The notes: generated by a model not told the origin, from the letters alone. 12,924 bases of DNA from DATJQA01 sp038057515 (GCA_038057515.1 JBBUDB010000041.1:1-12924); one strand, 5' to 3'; counted from the first letter of the stretch, positions 6,136 through 11,587 are shown. Made by a program: numbers and translations.

Positions 6136-6315
6136 ATGGCTAAATCCAAGCATACGGAGAATTTGATCGCCTTGAAGTGCGGCACCTGCGCGCGCCGTAA
6201 TTACTACACCGCCAAGAACAAAAAGAAGGTGGAGCGGAAGCTCGGCTATGAAAAGTATTGCGATTGGTGCCGCAAGCGCACCGTTCACAAAGAAGCCCGC
6301 CTCGGCGGTAAATAG
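6136..6315 (+). CDS. rpmG: 50S ribosomal protein L33 (bL33)
   Basis: A 59-residue ribosomal protein of the large subunit, binding near the E site. Translation begins MAKSKHTENLIALKCGTC and runs through YYTAKNKKK to YEKYCDWCRKRTVHKE, the full bL33 pattern. Four cysteines (C15, C18, C42, C45) form a complete zinc ribbon, so this is the zinc-containing form. There is no Shine-Dalgarno, and the leader consists of the hairpin module upstream. A strong intrinsic terminator follows 3 nt after the stop, so transcription ends here and the gene is probably monocistronic or read from the GIY-YIG side. Confidence 0.96.
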   Translation: MAKSKHTENLIALKCGTCARRNYYTAKNKKKVERKLGYEKYCDWCRKRTVHKEARLGGK

Positions 6316-6318
6316 GGG

Positions 6319-6350
6319 AACGGCGGCCGAGGCCGCCGTTTTCGTTTCTT
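6319..6350 (+). terminator. Intrinsic terminator of rpmG
   Basis: AACGGCGGC (6319-6327), loop CGAG and GCCGCCGTT (6332-6340) form a perfect 9-bp stem running into TTCGTTTCTT. Confidence 0.88.
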
Positions 6351-6378
6351 GCCTTATCGCGTCCCTTCCGCCTAGAAT
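6349..6378 (+). promoter_or_regulatory. Candidate promoter for the tRNA-Trp locus
   Basis: TTGCCT (6349-6354), an 18-bp spacer and TAGAAT (6373-6378) would start transcription near 6385, giving a leader of about 65 nt before the outer tRNA-Trp remnant at 6452. The stretch 6385-6451 holds nothing else I recognise. Confidence 0.4.
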
Positions 6379-6451
6379 AGAAGACGTATAGAGACGAAGA
6401 AATCATATAGGCAGAAAGACTAGAAAATCAGATACGGTAACGTTAGAAATA

Positions 6452-6594
6452 GGGGGCATCGTTTCCGCCGGAGGCGGGCGGGTCTCCAAAACCGGGAGCT
6501 TAGTTTAGTGGCAAAACAGCGGTCTCCAAAACCGCGGTCGGAGGTCCGATTCCTCCAGCTCCCGCCGATGTAGGTTCGATTCCTACTGCCCCCG
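6452..6594 (+). pseudogene. Broken outer tRNA-Trp with another tRNA-Trp nested inside
   Basis: The two ends of a tRNA are intact. Acceptor strand GGGGGCA (6452-6458) pairs perfectly with TGCCCCC (6587-6593), discriminator G6594. The T arm GTAGG-TTCGATT-CCTAC (6570-6586) is canonical. After the 5' acceptor comes TC-GTTT as expected for a D stem, but then a CCGCC-GGA-GGCGG hairpin (6465-6477) takes the place of the D loop. GGTCTCCAAAACC (6481-6493) repeats a Trp anticodon arm without a good 5-bp stem. A complete tRNA-Trp (6494-6564) then interrupts it. Taking out 6494-6564 leaves a 4-bp GGGT/ACCC anticodon stem but still no D arm. I read it as a disrupted tRNA-Trp gene; recombination between two tRNA-Trp copies or a misassembly are alternatives. 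Confidence 0.6.
6494..6564 (+). tRNA. tRNA-Trp(CCA)
   Basis: A complete 71-nt cloverleaf. The acceptor is GGGAGCT/AGCTCCC, the D arm GTTT-AGTGGCA-AAAC, and the anticodon arm GCGGT-CTCCAAA-ACCGC with anticodon CCA (6526-6528). The variable loop is GGTC and the T arm GGAGG-TCCGATT-CCTCC. Discriminator is G as usual for Trp; CCA is not encoded. The T loop has C where nearly all tRNAs have U55, which is unusual. Its anticodon segment GGTCTCCAAAACCG (6521-6534) is copied exactly at 6481-6494, 40 nt upstream. Confidence 0.9.
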
Positions 6595-6640
6595 CACTAG
6601 AACTCGCTTAGCGAGTAAGCGAGCTTAGCGGTTCTTGTGC
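6594..6640. repeat. Long imperfect hairpin after the tRNA-Trp locus
   Basis: GCAC (6594-6597)-T-AGAAC (6599-6603)-t-CGCT pairs with AGCG-GTTCT (6631-6635)-T-GTGC (6637-6640). The inside repeats CTCGCTTAGCGAG, itself a palindrome. It begins at the last base of the outer tRNA-Trp. AGAACTCGCT echoes the loops of the palindromes around the GIY-YIG gene. No T-run follows, so terminator function is uncertain. From here to 6732 I see only short dyads (TTGAAC/GTTCAA; TGGAG/CTCCA). Confidence 0.55.
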
Positions 6641-6732
6641 CCCGTTAGCGATAGGATTAGTATCAGTATAGGGTGCTTATTGAACCAAAAAACAAACCGT
6701 TCAACTTGGAGACAAACTCCAGTAATAAATAA

Positions 6733-7368
6733 ATGAGAATCACCAAATTCGGCCATTCGTGCCTGCTTGTCGAAGAAGGCGGGGCACGTATCATGCTCGA
6801 TCCCGGCAGTTATTCGACGGGGCAGAACGATGCCAAAGATGTTGATGCGATCCTCATCACCCACGAGCATCAGGATCATCTCTCGCCCGATTCGTTGAAG
6901 GCCGTTCTGAAAAACAGCCCGAACGCGAAAGTGTTTGCGAATAAGGGTGTGGGTGCGGTGCTCCAGAAAGAAGGAATCGCCTTCACCATCGTCGAGGGCG
7001 GAACGAAGTTCGAGGTGAAGGGAGTTACCGTCGAAGCTGTCGGCAGGGATCACGCCGTGATACATCCGTCGATGCCGGCCATTCGCAATACCGGCTATAT
7101 TATTGCGGATCGTTTGCTGTGTCCCGGCGATGCGCTCACGAATCCCGGCCGTCCGGTCGAGATTCTGGCCCTACCCGTTGTGGCTCCGTGGGTAAAATCC
7201 GCCGAGGTGATCGACTACGCTCTCGCCGTAAAGCCCCGTGTTTGTTTCCCTATCCACGACGGCATGCTGGGACCGAACCATCCCTTCCACCGTGTCCCTG
7301 AATTGGCGCTCAAGCCAGGCGGCGTGGCATTCGAGGGCATGGTAGTCGGAGAGATGCGGGAGTTTTGA
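6733..7368 (+). CDS. MBL-fold metal-dependent hydrolase, UlaG-like
   Basis: A 211-residue metallo-beta-lactamase-fold protein of the short, UlaG/YtnP-like type that begins MRITKFGHSC. Seen: the metal-binding motif H44-E-H46-Q-D48-H49 in LITHEHQDH, a further His at 107 or 111, D133 in PGDAL, and H175 in FPIHDGML. A full dinuclear site therefore looks present. This subfamily includes lactonases and putative phosphodiesterases; the substrate cannot be told from the sequence. The start has an A-rich leader with no Shine-Dalgarno. A small hairpin (TGGAG/CTCCA) lies 17-33 nt before the start. The next gene has its own promoter, so the hydrolase is probably monocistronic; no clean terminator follows. 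Confidence 0.88.
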   Translation: MRITKFGHSCLLVEEGGARIMLDPGSYSTGQNDAKDVDAILITHEHQDHLSPDSLKAVLKNSPNAKVFANKGVGAVLQKEGIAFTIVEGGTKFEVKGVTVEAVGRDHAVIHPSMPAIRNTGYIIADRLLCPGDALTNPGRPVEILALPVVAPWVKSAEVIDYALAVKPRVCFPIHDGMLGPNHPFHRVPELALKPGGVAFEGMVVGEMREF

Positions 7369-7461
7369 GATTGCGTTTTTACCTCCCATTCTTTTTGTTC
7401 GGGGGGCGAAACCCGTAAGAGCGGCCGCAGACAAGCGTCATACAGCGCAGAGGCCGCGATA

Positions 7462-7470
7462 TGGTATACT
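7462..7470 (+). promoter_or_regulatory. Extended -10 promoter of the secreted coiled-coil gene
   Basis: TGG-TATACT (TG at 7462-7463, -10 at 7465-7470) is an extended -10 element. No convincing -35 is seen; a GCGGCC/GGCCGC inverted repeat occupies the area upstream. The start would be near 7477, 30 nt before the ATG. Confidence 0.5.
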
Positions 7471-7506
7471 GAATCGATAATCCACCAAATATCCAAAATA
7501 AAACCA

Positions 7507-8556
7507 ATGAAGATCATAAAGTCAGCTGGGCTTTTGGCCCTCATCGTCCCTTTCCTGGCGTTCGGCCAGGGCCAATCGGCCGTAGCGAGCGCGGGCCTTA
7601 CGCCGGAAAACTCGCTGTATTTCTTCGACCGCTTCGGAGAAGCACTCCAGAGATTTTTCACCTTCAATCCCGAGGCGAAAGCCCGCCTGGAAATATCTTT
7701 TGCCGCCGAACGAATCGCCGAAATAAGAGTCATTCTTGATACGAAGGGCGTGAAAGCGGGCGGGATCACGGTGGCCGAAGAATCTCTGAAGAGCAACCTG
7801 CGGCGGGCCGCAGAGATCTTGGCGGGAGAGAAAGCAAAGGGCAAGGATATCGGCCAGCTCGCTAATTCTTTGAGCGACGAGGTCGGCCGGAACAAGGATC
7901 TTCTGAAGCAGACTTTTGAAGACCAGAAGGATGCCATAGAGAAAAAGCAGGAAGAGCTGAAAGCGGCCATCAGGGTAGCGCTCGCCGCCGGAGACACAGC
8001 CAAAGTGGATGCTCTCACCAAAGAACTTCAAGACCTCAAAGACCAGAAGAAGCTTCTGGAGGACAAGGAAGACGAGCAGGAAGACGCCATCGACGATGAA
8101 GATGAAAAACTGGATGAGCAGATGAGCGACCAGAAGGAGGTGGAGGAAAAGATACGGGAAGCCGGGAAGAAGAAAGACGAAATCGTAAGAGAAGCGGGCA
8201 AGGAGGGCGTCGAGGTGCCAGCCGGAGCATTCGAGGAGTTTGACGCGCTTCTCGCGAAAGCCCAAGCCGCCTTTGATGGCGGAAATTACGCGGAGGCTAA
8301 AAGCTTCGCCAAGCAGGCCAAGAAAGTCCTCGAAGGAGTGCACGAGAACGTCGGCGAGTTGAAGGATGCCCAGGAAAAAGAAGACGAACTGGAAAAAGAT
8401 TCAGAGGAGCGTCAGAACGAGGCCGAGAAAAAGAATCAGGAATCGCTCCGAGAAAGCGATAAGAAAGCCGAAGAGGAGCAGAAGCAGCTCCTGGAAAAAC
8501 AGAAGGAGCAGTTCGAGAAGGATTCAGAATCGGGAGCCGGCGGATGGGGTCGATAG
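7507..8556 (+). CDS. Secreted coiled-coil protein with DUF5667-like N-terminus
   Basis: A 349-residue exported protein. Seen: an N-terminal signal peptide (positive MKIIK, then a hydrophobic run to about residue 19, with a likely cut near AVASA-G, 29/30). A DUF5667-like segment at about 31-130 starts LTPENSLYFFDRFGEALQRFF and continues with amphipathic helices. Two very charged coiled-coil stretches follow (about 105-225 and 285-340, rich in K, E, D and Q), separated by a segment (about 235-280) with a repeat-like FDALLAKAQAAFDGGNYAEA helix pair. It has no cysteines and ends GAGGWGR. DUF5667-type proteins are frequent in Patescibacteria and have no known function; a cell-surface or envelope role is inference. 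A leader A-rich and without Shine-Dalgarno precedes it, and a strong terminator follows. Confidence 0.82.
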   Translation: MKIIKSAGLLALIVPFLAFGQGQSAVASAGLTPENSLYFFDRFGEALQRFFTFNPEAKARLEISFAAERIAEIRVILDTKGVKAGGITVAEESLKSNLRRAAEILAGEKAKGKDIGQLANSLSDEVGRNKDLLKQTFEDQKDAIEKKQEELKAAIRVALAAGDTAKVDALTKELQDLKDQKKLLEDKEDEQEDAIDDEDEKLDEQMSDQKEVEEKIREAGKKKDEIVREAGKEGVEVPAGAFEEFDALLAKAQAAFDGGNYAEAKSFAKQAKKVLEGVHENVGELKDAQEKEDELEKDSEERQNEAEKKNQESLRESDKKAEEEQKQLLEKQKEQFEKDSESGAGGWGR

Positions 8557-8608
8557 ACGAGAGGCCTGAACGGCTCGGCGGGAGTAGACGACGCAAATCG
8601 TTTCATTG

Positions 8609-8645
8609 GGTCTCGGAGCCAAGACTCCGAGACCTCGCCGTTTTT
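8609..8645 (+). terminator. Intrinsic terminator of the coiled-coil gene
   Basis: GGTCTCGGAG (8609-8618) and CTCCGAGACC (8625-8634) make a perfect 10-bp stem with loop CCAAGA. CGCCG (8636-8640), which can pair with CGGCG at 8576-8580, leads into TTTTT (8641-8645). Confidence 0.9.
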
Positions 8646-8688
8646 ATGAAAGTTAATCAGCCACCGAAAATAGCCCGTGTCGCCGAAC

Positions 8689-8746
8689 TGTTCTAAAATA
8701 TGTTCTAACGTCATCCGCTACCTTTCTCCCGGAGAACAGCTATAAT
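8689..8746 (+). promoter_or_regulatory. Candidate promoter with possible operator sites
   Basis: TATAAT (8741-8746) is a perfect -10 with no clear -35 at 16-18 bp. In the -35 area sits the dyad TTCTC-CCG-GAGAA (8724-8736), and upstream an exact direct repeat TGTTCTAA (8689-8696 and 8701-8708). A weak -35 plus operator-like repeats suggests a regulated promoter for the histidine-phosphatase/HIT pair; this is inference. The leader to ATG 8833 would be about 80 nt. Confidence 0.4.
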
Positions 8747-8832
8747 ATTAATCACAAAAGTGGACCATCACCGGATTCGTAAAAACCTCGTCGTATTAGT
8801 AATCAGAGAGTTGTCGATTACCTTCCGCTTTT

Positions 8833-9372
8833 ATGGTCACCATTATTTTTGAGGCGCACGGGACGACACTTGATAACGAGGCGCATCTCGCCTCGGGACA
8901 CAACGACGTGGCGCTCTCGCCGCTCGGCGAACAGCAATCCCGTGAAATGGGTGAGAGGTATGAGAACGATTCGTTTGATACTGTTTTTTGCTCCGACTTC
9001 CAGCGAGCGTATCGGAGCGCTGAAATAGGGTTCGGAAACCGCTTTCCAATTATTAAAGATGCGCGCTTGCGGGAGTGCGACTATGGCGACCTCACCAGGC
9101 ATCCGAGTGATGAGGTTGATAAAGAGAAACCGAAACACATCGCCACGCCATTCCCGAACGGTGAGAGCTATACGCAAACAACCGCTCGGATGAATGATTT
9201 TCTCTCCGATCTGCTTCGCGACCACGATGGTAAGCGCGTTATGATCATCGGCCACCGCGCCACGCAATACGGATTAGAAAATATCATCAAGGGCACCCCG
9301 CTTGAAAAAGTCATTCCCGCGCCGTGGAAATGGCAGCCAGGGTGGACGTACGAGTTGAAAAAGATAAAGTAA
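8833..9372 (+). CDS. Histidine phosphatase superfamily protein with an altered RHG motif
   Basis: A 179-residue member of the phosphoglycerate mutase/histidine phosphatase fold. Seen: the N-terminal motif reads FEAHGTT, so nucleophile H9 is kept but the usual Arg of RHG is Ala8. The downstream LSPLGEQQSREMGERY, CSDFQRAYRSAEI (R58), LRECDYGDL (E81) and MIIGHRAT (H141) are all in place. The Arg normally helps bind the phosphate, so activity may be altered, though the rest of the pocket looks intact. Annotation as phosphatase is by family; the substrate is unknown. There is no Shine-Dalgarno. It is 4 nt from the HIT gene, so the two form an operon, joining a phosphatase-like and a nucleotide hydrolase/transferase-like protein. 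Confidence 0.85.
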   Translation: MVTIIFEAHGTTLDNEAHLASGHNDVALSPLGEQQSREMGERYENDSFDTVFCSDFQRAYRSAEIGFGNRFPIIKDARLRECDYGDLTRHPSDEVDKEKPKHIATPFPNGESYTQTTARMNDFLSDLLRDHDGKRVMIIGHRATQYGLENIIKGTPLEKVIPAPWKWQPGWTYELKKIK

Positions 9373-9376
9373 GTAT

Positions 9377-9787
9377 ATGCCCTGCCCGTTTTGCGATCTT
9401 GGAGGTCGCGCCGTTCTCGAAAATGAATTTGCCGCGGTCATTTTGAGCGATCCCCGCAAAGTGAAGGGGCATTGCCTTGTCGTTCCGAAGCGGCACGTCG
9501 AGAGGCCATGGGAGCTTACGGAGGGGGAGCTGCTCGATATTTTCAAATTGATCAACGCCGTCGAACAGAAGCTCATTCCGACATTCGGCGACGGGTGCGA
9601 TATCCGCCAGAATTACCGCCCGTTTTTAAAGCAGGATCGCACCAAGGTGGATCATGTCCATTTCCACGTCATCCCGCGGCGCTTCGATGATGATATCTAC
9701 AAGCGCGTCCAATATGCGGAGACGGACTTGTTTGAGGATTTACCGGAGAGCGAGGCGGGAGAGATGGCGGAATTGCTCCGGCGATAA
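9377..9787 (+). CDS. HIT family protein
   Basis: A 136-residue histidine-triad protein. HIT proteins are nucleotide hydrolases or transferases acting on nucleoside phosphoramidates or dinucleotides. Seen: an N-terminal CPFC (C3, C6) as in zinc-containing HIT proteins, the substrate-binding block SDPRKVKGHCLVVPKRHV (24-41), and the triad H93-V-H95-F-H97 in VDHVHFHVIPRR. A second zinc ligand pair is not evident. The sequence after residue 100 is acidic. It follows the histidine-phosphatase gene with a 4-nt gap and no Shine-Dalgarno, so translation may be coupled or re-initiated. A hairpin and then a long palindrome come after the stop. Confidence 0.93.
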   Translation: MPCPFCDLGGRAVLENEFAAVILSDPRKVKGHCLVVPKRHVERPWELTEGELLDIFKLINAVEQKLIPTFGDGCDIRQNYRPFLKQDRTKVDHVHFHVIPRRFDDDIYKRVQYAETDLFEDLPESEAGEMAELLRR

Positions 9788-9795
9788 ACTGATGA

Positions 9796-9840
9796 CCCTT
9801 CTTCGCCGAGGCTACGAAGGGCTGTCTTCATCTTTATCTT
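9796..9840 (+). terminator. Possible terminator after the HIT gene
   Basis: CCCTTC (9796-9801)/GAAGGG (9816-9821) forms a 6-bp stem with a 14-nt loop, followed by a T-rich but interrupted tract (CTGTCTTCATCTTTATCTT). Confidence 0.45.
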
Positions 9841-9841
9841 A

Positions 9842-9871
9842 TATAGGCTAATTCGCACGAATTAGCCTATA
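9842..9871. repeat. Perfect 14-bp inverted repeat
   Basis: TATAGGCTAATTCG (9842-9855) and CGAATTAGCCTATA (9858-9871) are perfectly complementary across a CA centre. There is no T-run on either side that would make it a standard terminator. It could be a bidirectional hairpin, a cruciform or a binding site. Confidence 0.7.
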
Positions 9872-9911
9872 AGCCTGGGTGGGGGGCGAGGTGGTGGACT
9901 TATACAGCCGC

Positions 9912-9940
9912 TTGACGGAGCCGCCATTTCTCGGTACACT
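9912..9940 (+). promoter_or_regulatory. Promoter upstream of the structured leader
   Basis: TTGACG (9912-9917), a 17-bp spacer and TACACT (9935-9940) give a start near 9947, 126 nt before the membrane-protein ATG. Confidence 0.55.
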
Positions 9941-9946
9941 GCCTCG

Positions 9947-10056
9947 GCAAGTTCCGAAGACGATAGGCGGTCGCTTTGAGCGACAGAAGACCTATTGAGG
10001 AGCGGCAAAGGAGGAATACCTGCCTTTCCGTTTCGTCCCGCGTCTTCGCGGGATTT
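9947..10056 (+). promoter_or_regulatory. Structured 5' leader ending in a terminator-like hairpin
   Basis: Three stacked structures fill the leader. The first is ATAGG...CCTAT around a perfect GTCGCT-TTG-AGCGAC stem (about 9964-9996). The second is CGG-c-AAAGG-AGG closed by AATA against CCT-g-CCTTT-CCG (10003-10030). The third is TCCCGCG-TCTT-CGCGGGA (10036-10053) followed by TTTGCTGTTT. The last resembles an intrinsic terminator before the coding start. The order of a folded domain and then a terminator is what riboswitches and attenuators look like, but I recognise no known class. A small independent RNA is the other reading. Confidence 0.45.
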
Positions 10057-10072
10057 GCTGTTTAAAAGAACC

Positions 10073-10315
10073 ATGAACCGCTTCGTAGATGTTCTCGGGT
10101 GGTACGGGGTCCTGGCTGTGGTCGGTGCCTATGGACTCGCCGCCTTTGCCGTTATCGGCCCCGGAAGCATTTGGTATCTGGTTCTGAACCTCACCGGCGC
10201 GATTGGTCTCGCGCTTGAGGCCATGAGTAAAAATGATCGTCCGACGGTAACGCTTAACATTGTTTGGATGACCATCGCGCTCATTGGCCTCGGGCAAGCG
10301 TTCGTCCCCCGGTAG
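10073..10315 (+). CDS. Small membrane protein, CBU_0592-like
   Basis: An 80-residue integral membrane protein. Seen: three hydrophobic segments at about 11-28, 33-50 and 60-77, with the family pattern GWYGVLAVVGAYGL, YLVLNLTGAIGLALEAMSKND and LNIVWMTIALIGL. The order (W-x-G, A-Y, LNLTGA, LN-x-W) matches the CBU_0592-like family, whose function is unknown. An in-frame start upstream at 9995 would read through the leader hairpins; the ATG at 10073 fits the family's N-terminus. The leader upstream is highly structured. It lies just upstream of the rplJ leader on the same strand. Confidence 0.75.
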   Translation: MNRFVDVLGWYGVLAVVGAYGLAAFAVIGPGSIWYLVLNLTGAIGLALEAMSKNDRPTVTLNIVWMTIALIGLGQAFVPR

Positions 10316-10316
10316 G

Positions 10317-10369
10317 ACAACGACGACGCTCCAGGCGACTGGCGCTCGGTTGTATTCCATCGTCGTTGT
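10317..10369 (+). promoter_or_regulatory. Candidate L10-binding leader hairpin before rplJ
   Basis: ACAACGACGA (10317-10326) pairs perfectly with TCGTCGTTGT (10360-10369). The inside holds CCAG-GCGA-CTGG, a stem with a GNRA-type loop, plus asymmetric internal loops. In many bacteria L10 represses its own operon by binding such a leader. The location immediately before rplJ supports that here, but I cannot show a kink-turn consensus. Confidence 0.45.
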
Positions 10370-10383
10370 ACTAACCGGGTCCG

Positions 10384-10593
10384 GTAAAAATAATCAACAA
10401 CAAATAATGAAAACCAAAGCCCAAAAACAGGAAGAGCTNNNNNNNNNNNNNNNNNNNNNNNNNNNNNNNNNNNNNNNNNNNNNNNNNNNNNNNNNNNNNN
10501 NNNNNNNNNNNNNNNNNNNNNNNNNNNNNNNNNNNNNNGTAAAAATAATCAACAACAAATAATGAAAACCAAAGCCCAAAAACAGGAAGAGCT
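10384..10593. other. Scaffold gap (100 N) with duplicated contig ends
   Basis: Bases 10439-10538 are exactly 100 N. The 55 nt before the gap (10384-10438) are identical to the 55 nt after it (10539-10593), and both carry the first codons of rplJ. This fits two contigs sharing a terminal overlap that were scaffolded rather than merged. The real genome most likely has one copy and no gap, so the stub rplJ start at 10407 is an artefact. Confidence 0.9.
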
Positions 10594-11074
10594 CAAAGAA
10601 GGCGAGGAGCTTTTTTTGAAAGCCCAGGCCGTTCTTCTCGTGGACTTTTCGAAGGTCCGCACGGCGGATTTGCGGAATCTCCGCACCCAGCTTAAGGCCG
10701 ACGGAAGCCGCCTTTTGGTTCTGAAGAAGCGTCTCTTGGGAATCATCCTCAAAAAGCACAAGCTTGAGTTTACGAACAGCGACTTTAAGACATCGGTCGG
10801 CACGGTCTTCGCTTCGAACCTGGAGCAGGCCTCGAGCTCTGTCTACAAGTTCTTCAGCGGACTCTTGAAGGAGAAGAAGATCGATAAGCCGAAGATTCTT
10901 GGCGGTTTCGATCTCGTGACGAAGATGCCGATGGATGCCGCGCGCGTGACCATGATCGGCGCTCTGCCGCCGCGGGAAGCGCTCCTCGGCCAGCTTCTCG
11001 GCATGATCGCCGCGCCGGTCCGTTCGTTACTCTACGTTCTGGATCAGAAAGCGAAGCAATCAACGTCAGCGTAA
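10562..11074 (+). CDS. rplJ: 50S ribosomal protein L10 (uL10)
   Basis: A 170-residue base of the ribosomal stalk, which binds 23S rRNA and carries the L7/L12 dimers. Seen: the N-terminal domain with AQAVLLVDFSKVRTADLRNLR and RLLVLKKRLL, then GTVFASN and the phosphate-rich rRNA-facing region, and a C-terminal helix LLYVLDQKAKQ that would hold L7/L12. The length is normal for bacteria. ATG 10562 sits in an AT-rich, unstructured leader without a Shine-Dalgarno. rplL follows after 42 nt, the standard stalk operon. The start lies in the duplicated contig end; the coding sequence after it is intact. Confidence 0.97.
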   Translation: MKTKAQKQEELKEGEELFLKAQAVLLVDFSKVRTADLRNLRTQLKADGSRLLVLKKRLLGIILKKHKLEFTNSDFKTSVGTVFASNLEQASSSVYKFFSGLLKEKKIDKPKILGGFDLVTKMPMDAARVTMIGALPPREALLGQLLGMIAAPVRSLLYVLDQKAKQSTSA

Positions 11075-11116
11075 AAGAGTACGGTCGAATCAATAATCAA
11101 ATTAATCACAACTTCT

Positions 11117-11488
11117 ATGTCAGAAAAATATCAGGACCTTATCACGAAAATCGAAACTCTCACGGCTCTCGAACTTTCGGAACTCGTGAAGGCGCTCGAA
11201 GAGAAATTCGGCATCTCCGCTAGTGCTCCCGTAGCCGTAGGCGGAGGGGCAGGCGGCGGCGCCCCGGCGGAAGAGAAGACGAGCTTTAACGTCTTCCTGA
11301 AGTCGACGGGCGAGCAGAAGATCAGCGTCATTAAGGTCATCCGCGAAGCGACGGGCCTCGGCCTCAAGGAGGCGAAGGATGTTGCCGATGCGGCTCCGAA
11401 GATGGTGAAAGAGGGCCTGAAGAAAGAGGAAGCCGATGAGCTTAAGACGAAGCTCGAAGCGGCCGGCGCGACAGTGGAACTCCAGTAG
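11117..11488 (+). CDS. rplL: 50S ribosomal protein L7/L12 (bL12)
   Basis: A 123-residue stalk protein that recruits translational GTPases. Seen: an N-terminal dimerisation helix pair (1-33, LTALELSELVKALEEKFG), an Ala/Gly-rich hinge (34-53), and the factor-binding C-terminal domain (54-123) with KISVIKVIREATGLGLKEAKDVADAAP. Length and domain order are typical. There is no Shine-Dalgarno (leader AATTAATCACAACTTCT). It is the last gene of the rplJL operon, closed by a strong terminator. Confidence 0.98.
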   Translation: MSEKYQDLITKIETLTALELSELVKALEEKFGISASAPVAVGGGAGGGAPAEEKTSFNVFLKSTGEQKISVIKVIREATGLGLKEAKDVADAAPKMVKEGLKKEEADELKTKLEAAGATVELQ

Positions 11489-11512
11489 GATTTCTCTCTA
11501 TTCGCCAAGCAG

Positions 11513-11540
11513 AAAAAGCGCCCCTCGCGGGGCGTTTTTT
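11513..11540 (+). terminator. Intrinsic terminator of rplJL
   Basis: AAAAA-G-CGCCCC-TCGC-GGGGCG-TTTTTT: a 6-bp GC stem (11519-11524/11529-11534) with a T6 tail and a matching A tract upstream. Confidence 0.95.
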
Positions 11541-11557
11541 CGTTCGGATACTTCTTA

Positions 11558-11587
11558 TTGACAAAACACGAGTTTTCATGATATAAT
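11558..11587 (+). promoter_or_regulatory. Consensus sigma70 promoter
   Basis: TTGACA (11558-11563), an 18-bp spacer and TATAAT (11582-11587) with an extended TG. It is the best promoter in the window. The start is near 11594, and the 46-nt leader carries a small TCCTG/CAGGA hairpin and then a strong GGAGG site. Confidence 0.88.

Noticed and set aside
7215..8021. 268-codon open frame on the minus strand
   Set aside because: It spans parts of the MBL and coiled-coil genes and the gap between them. Its Ser/Ala/Arg-rich translation reflects the antisense of a charged protein.
6733..8556. MBL hydrolase and coiled-coil protein as one operon
   Set aside because: They are 138 nt apart and the second has its own extended -10 promoter, so separate units are more likely.
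9872..9946. A further RNA gene (SRP RNA or tRNA) before the membrane-protein promoter
   Set aside because: The GC-rich sequence shows neither the SRP GGAA/GCAGCC core nor a cloverleaf; I see no gene there.
9995..10072. N-terminal extension of the small membrane protein back to 9995
   Set aside because: It would translate the two leader hairpins and does not resemble the family; ATG 10073 gives the expected N-terminus.
10284..10562. Open frame spanning the N gap
   Set aside because: It exists only because N codons are read as X; it is produced by the duplicated contig ends.
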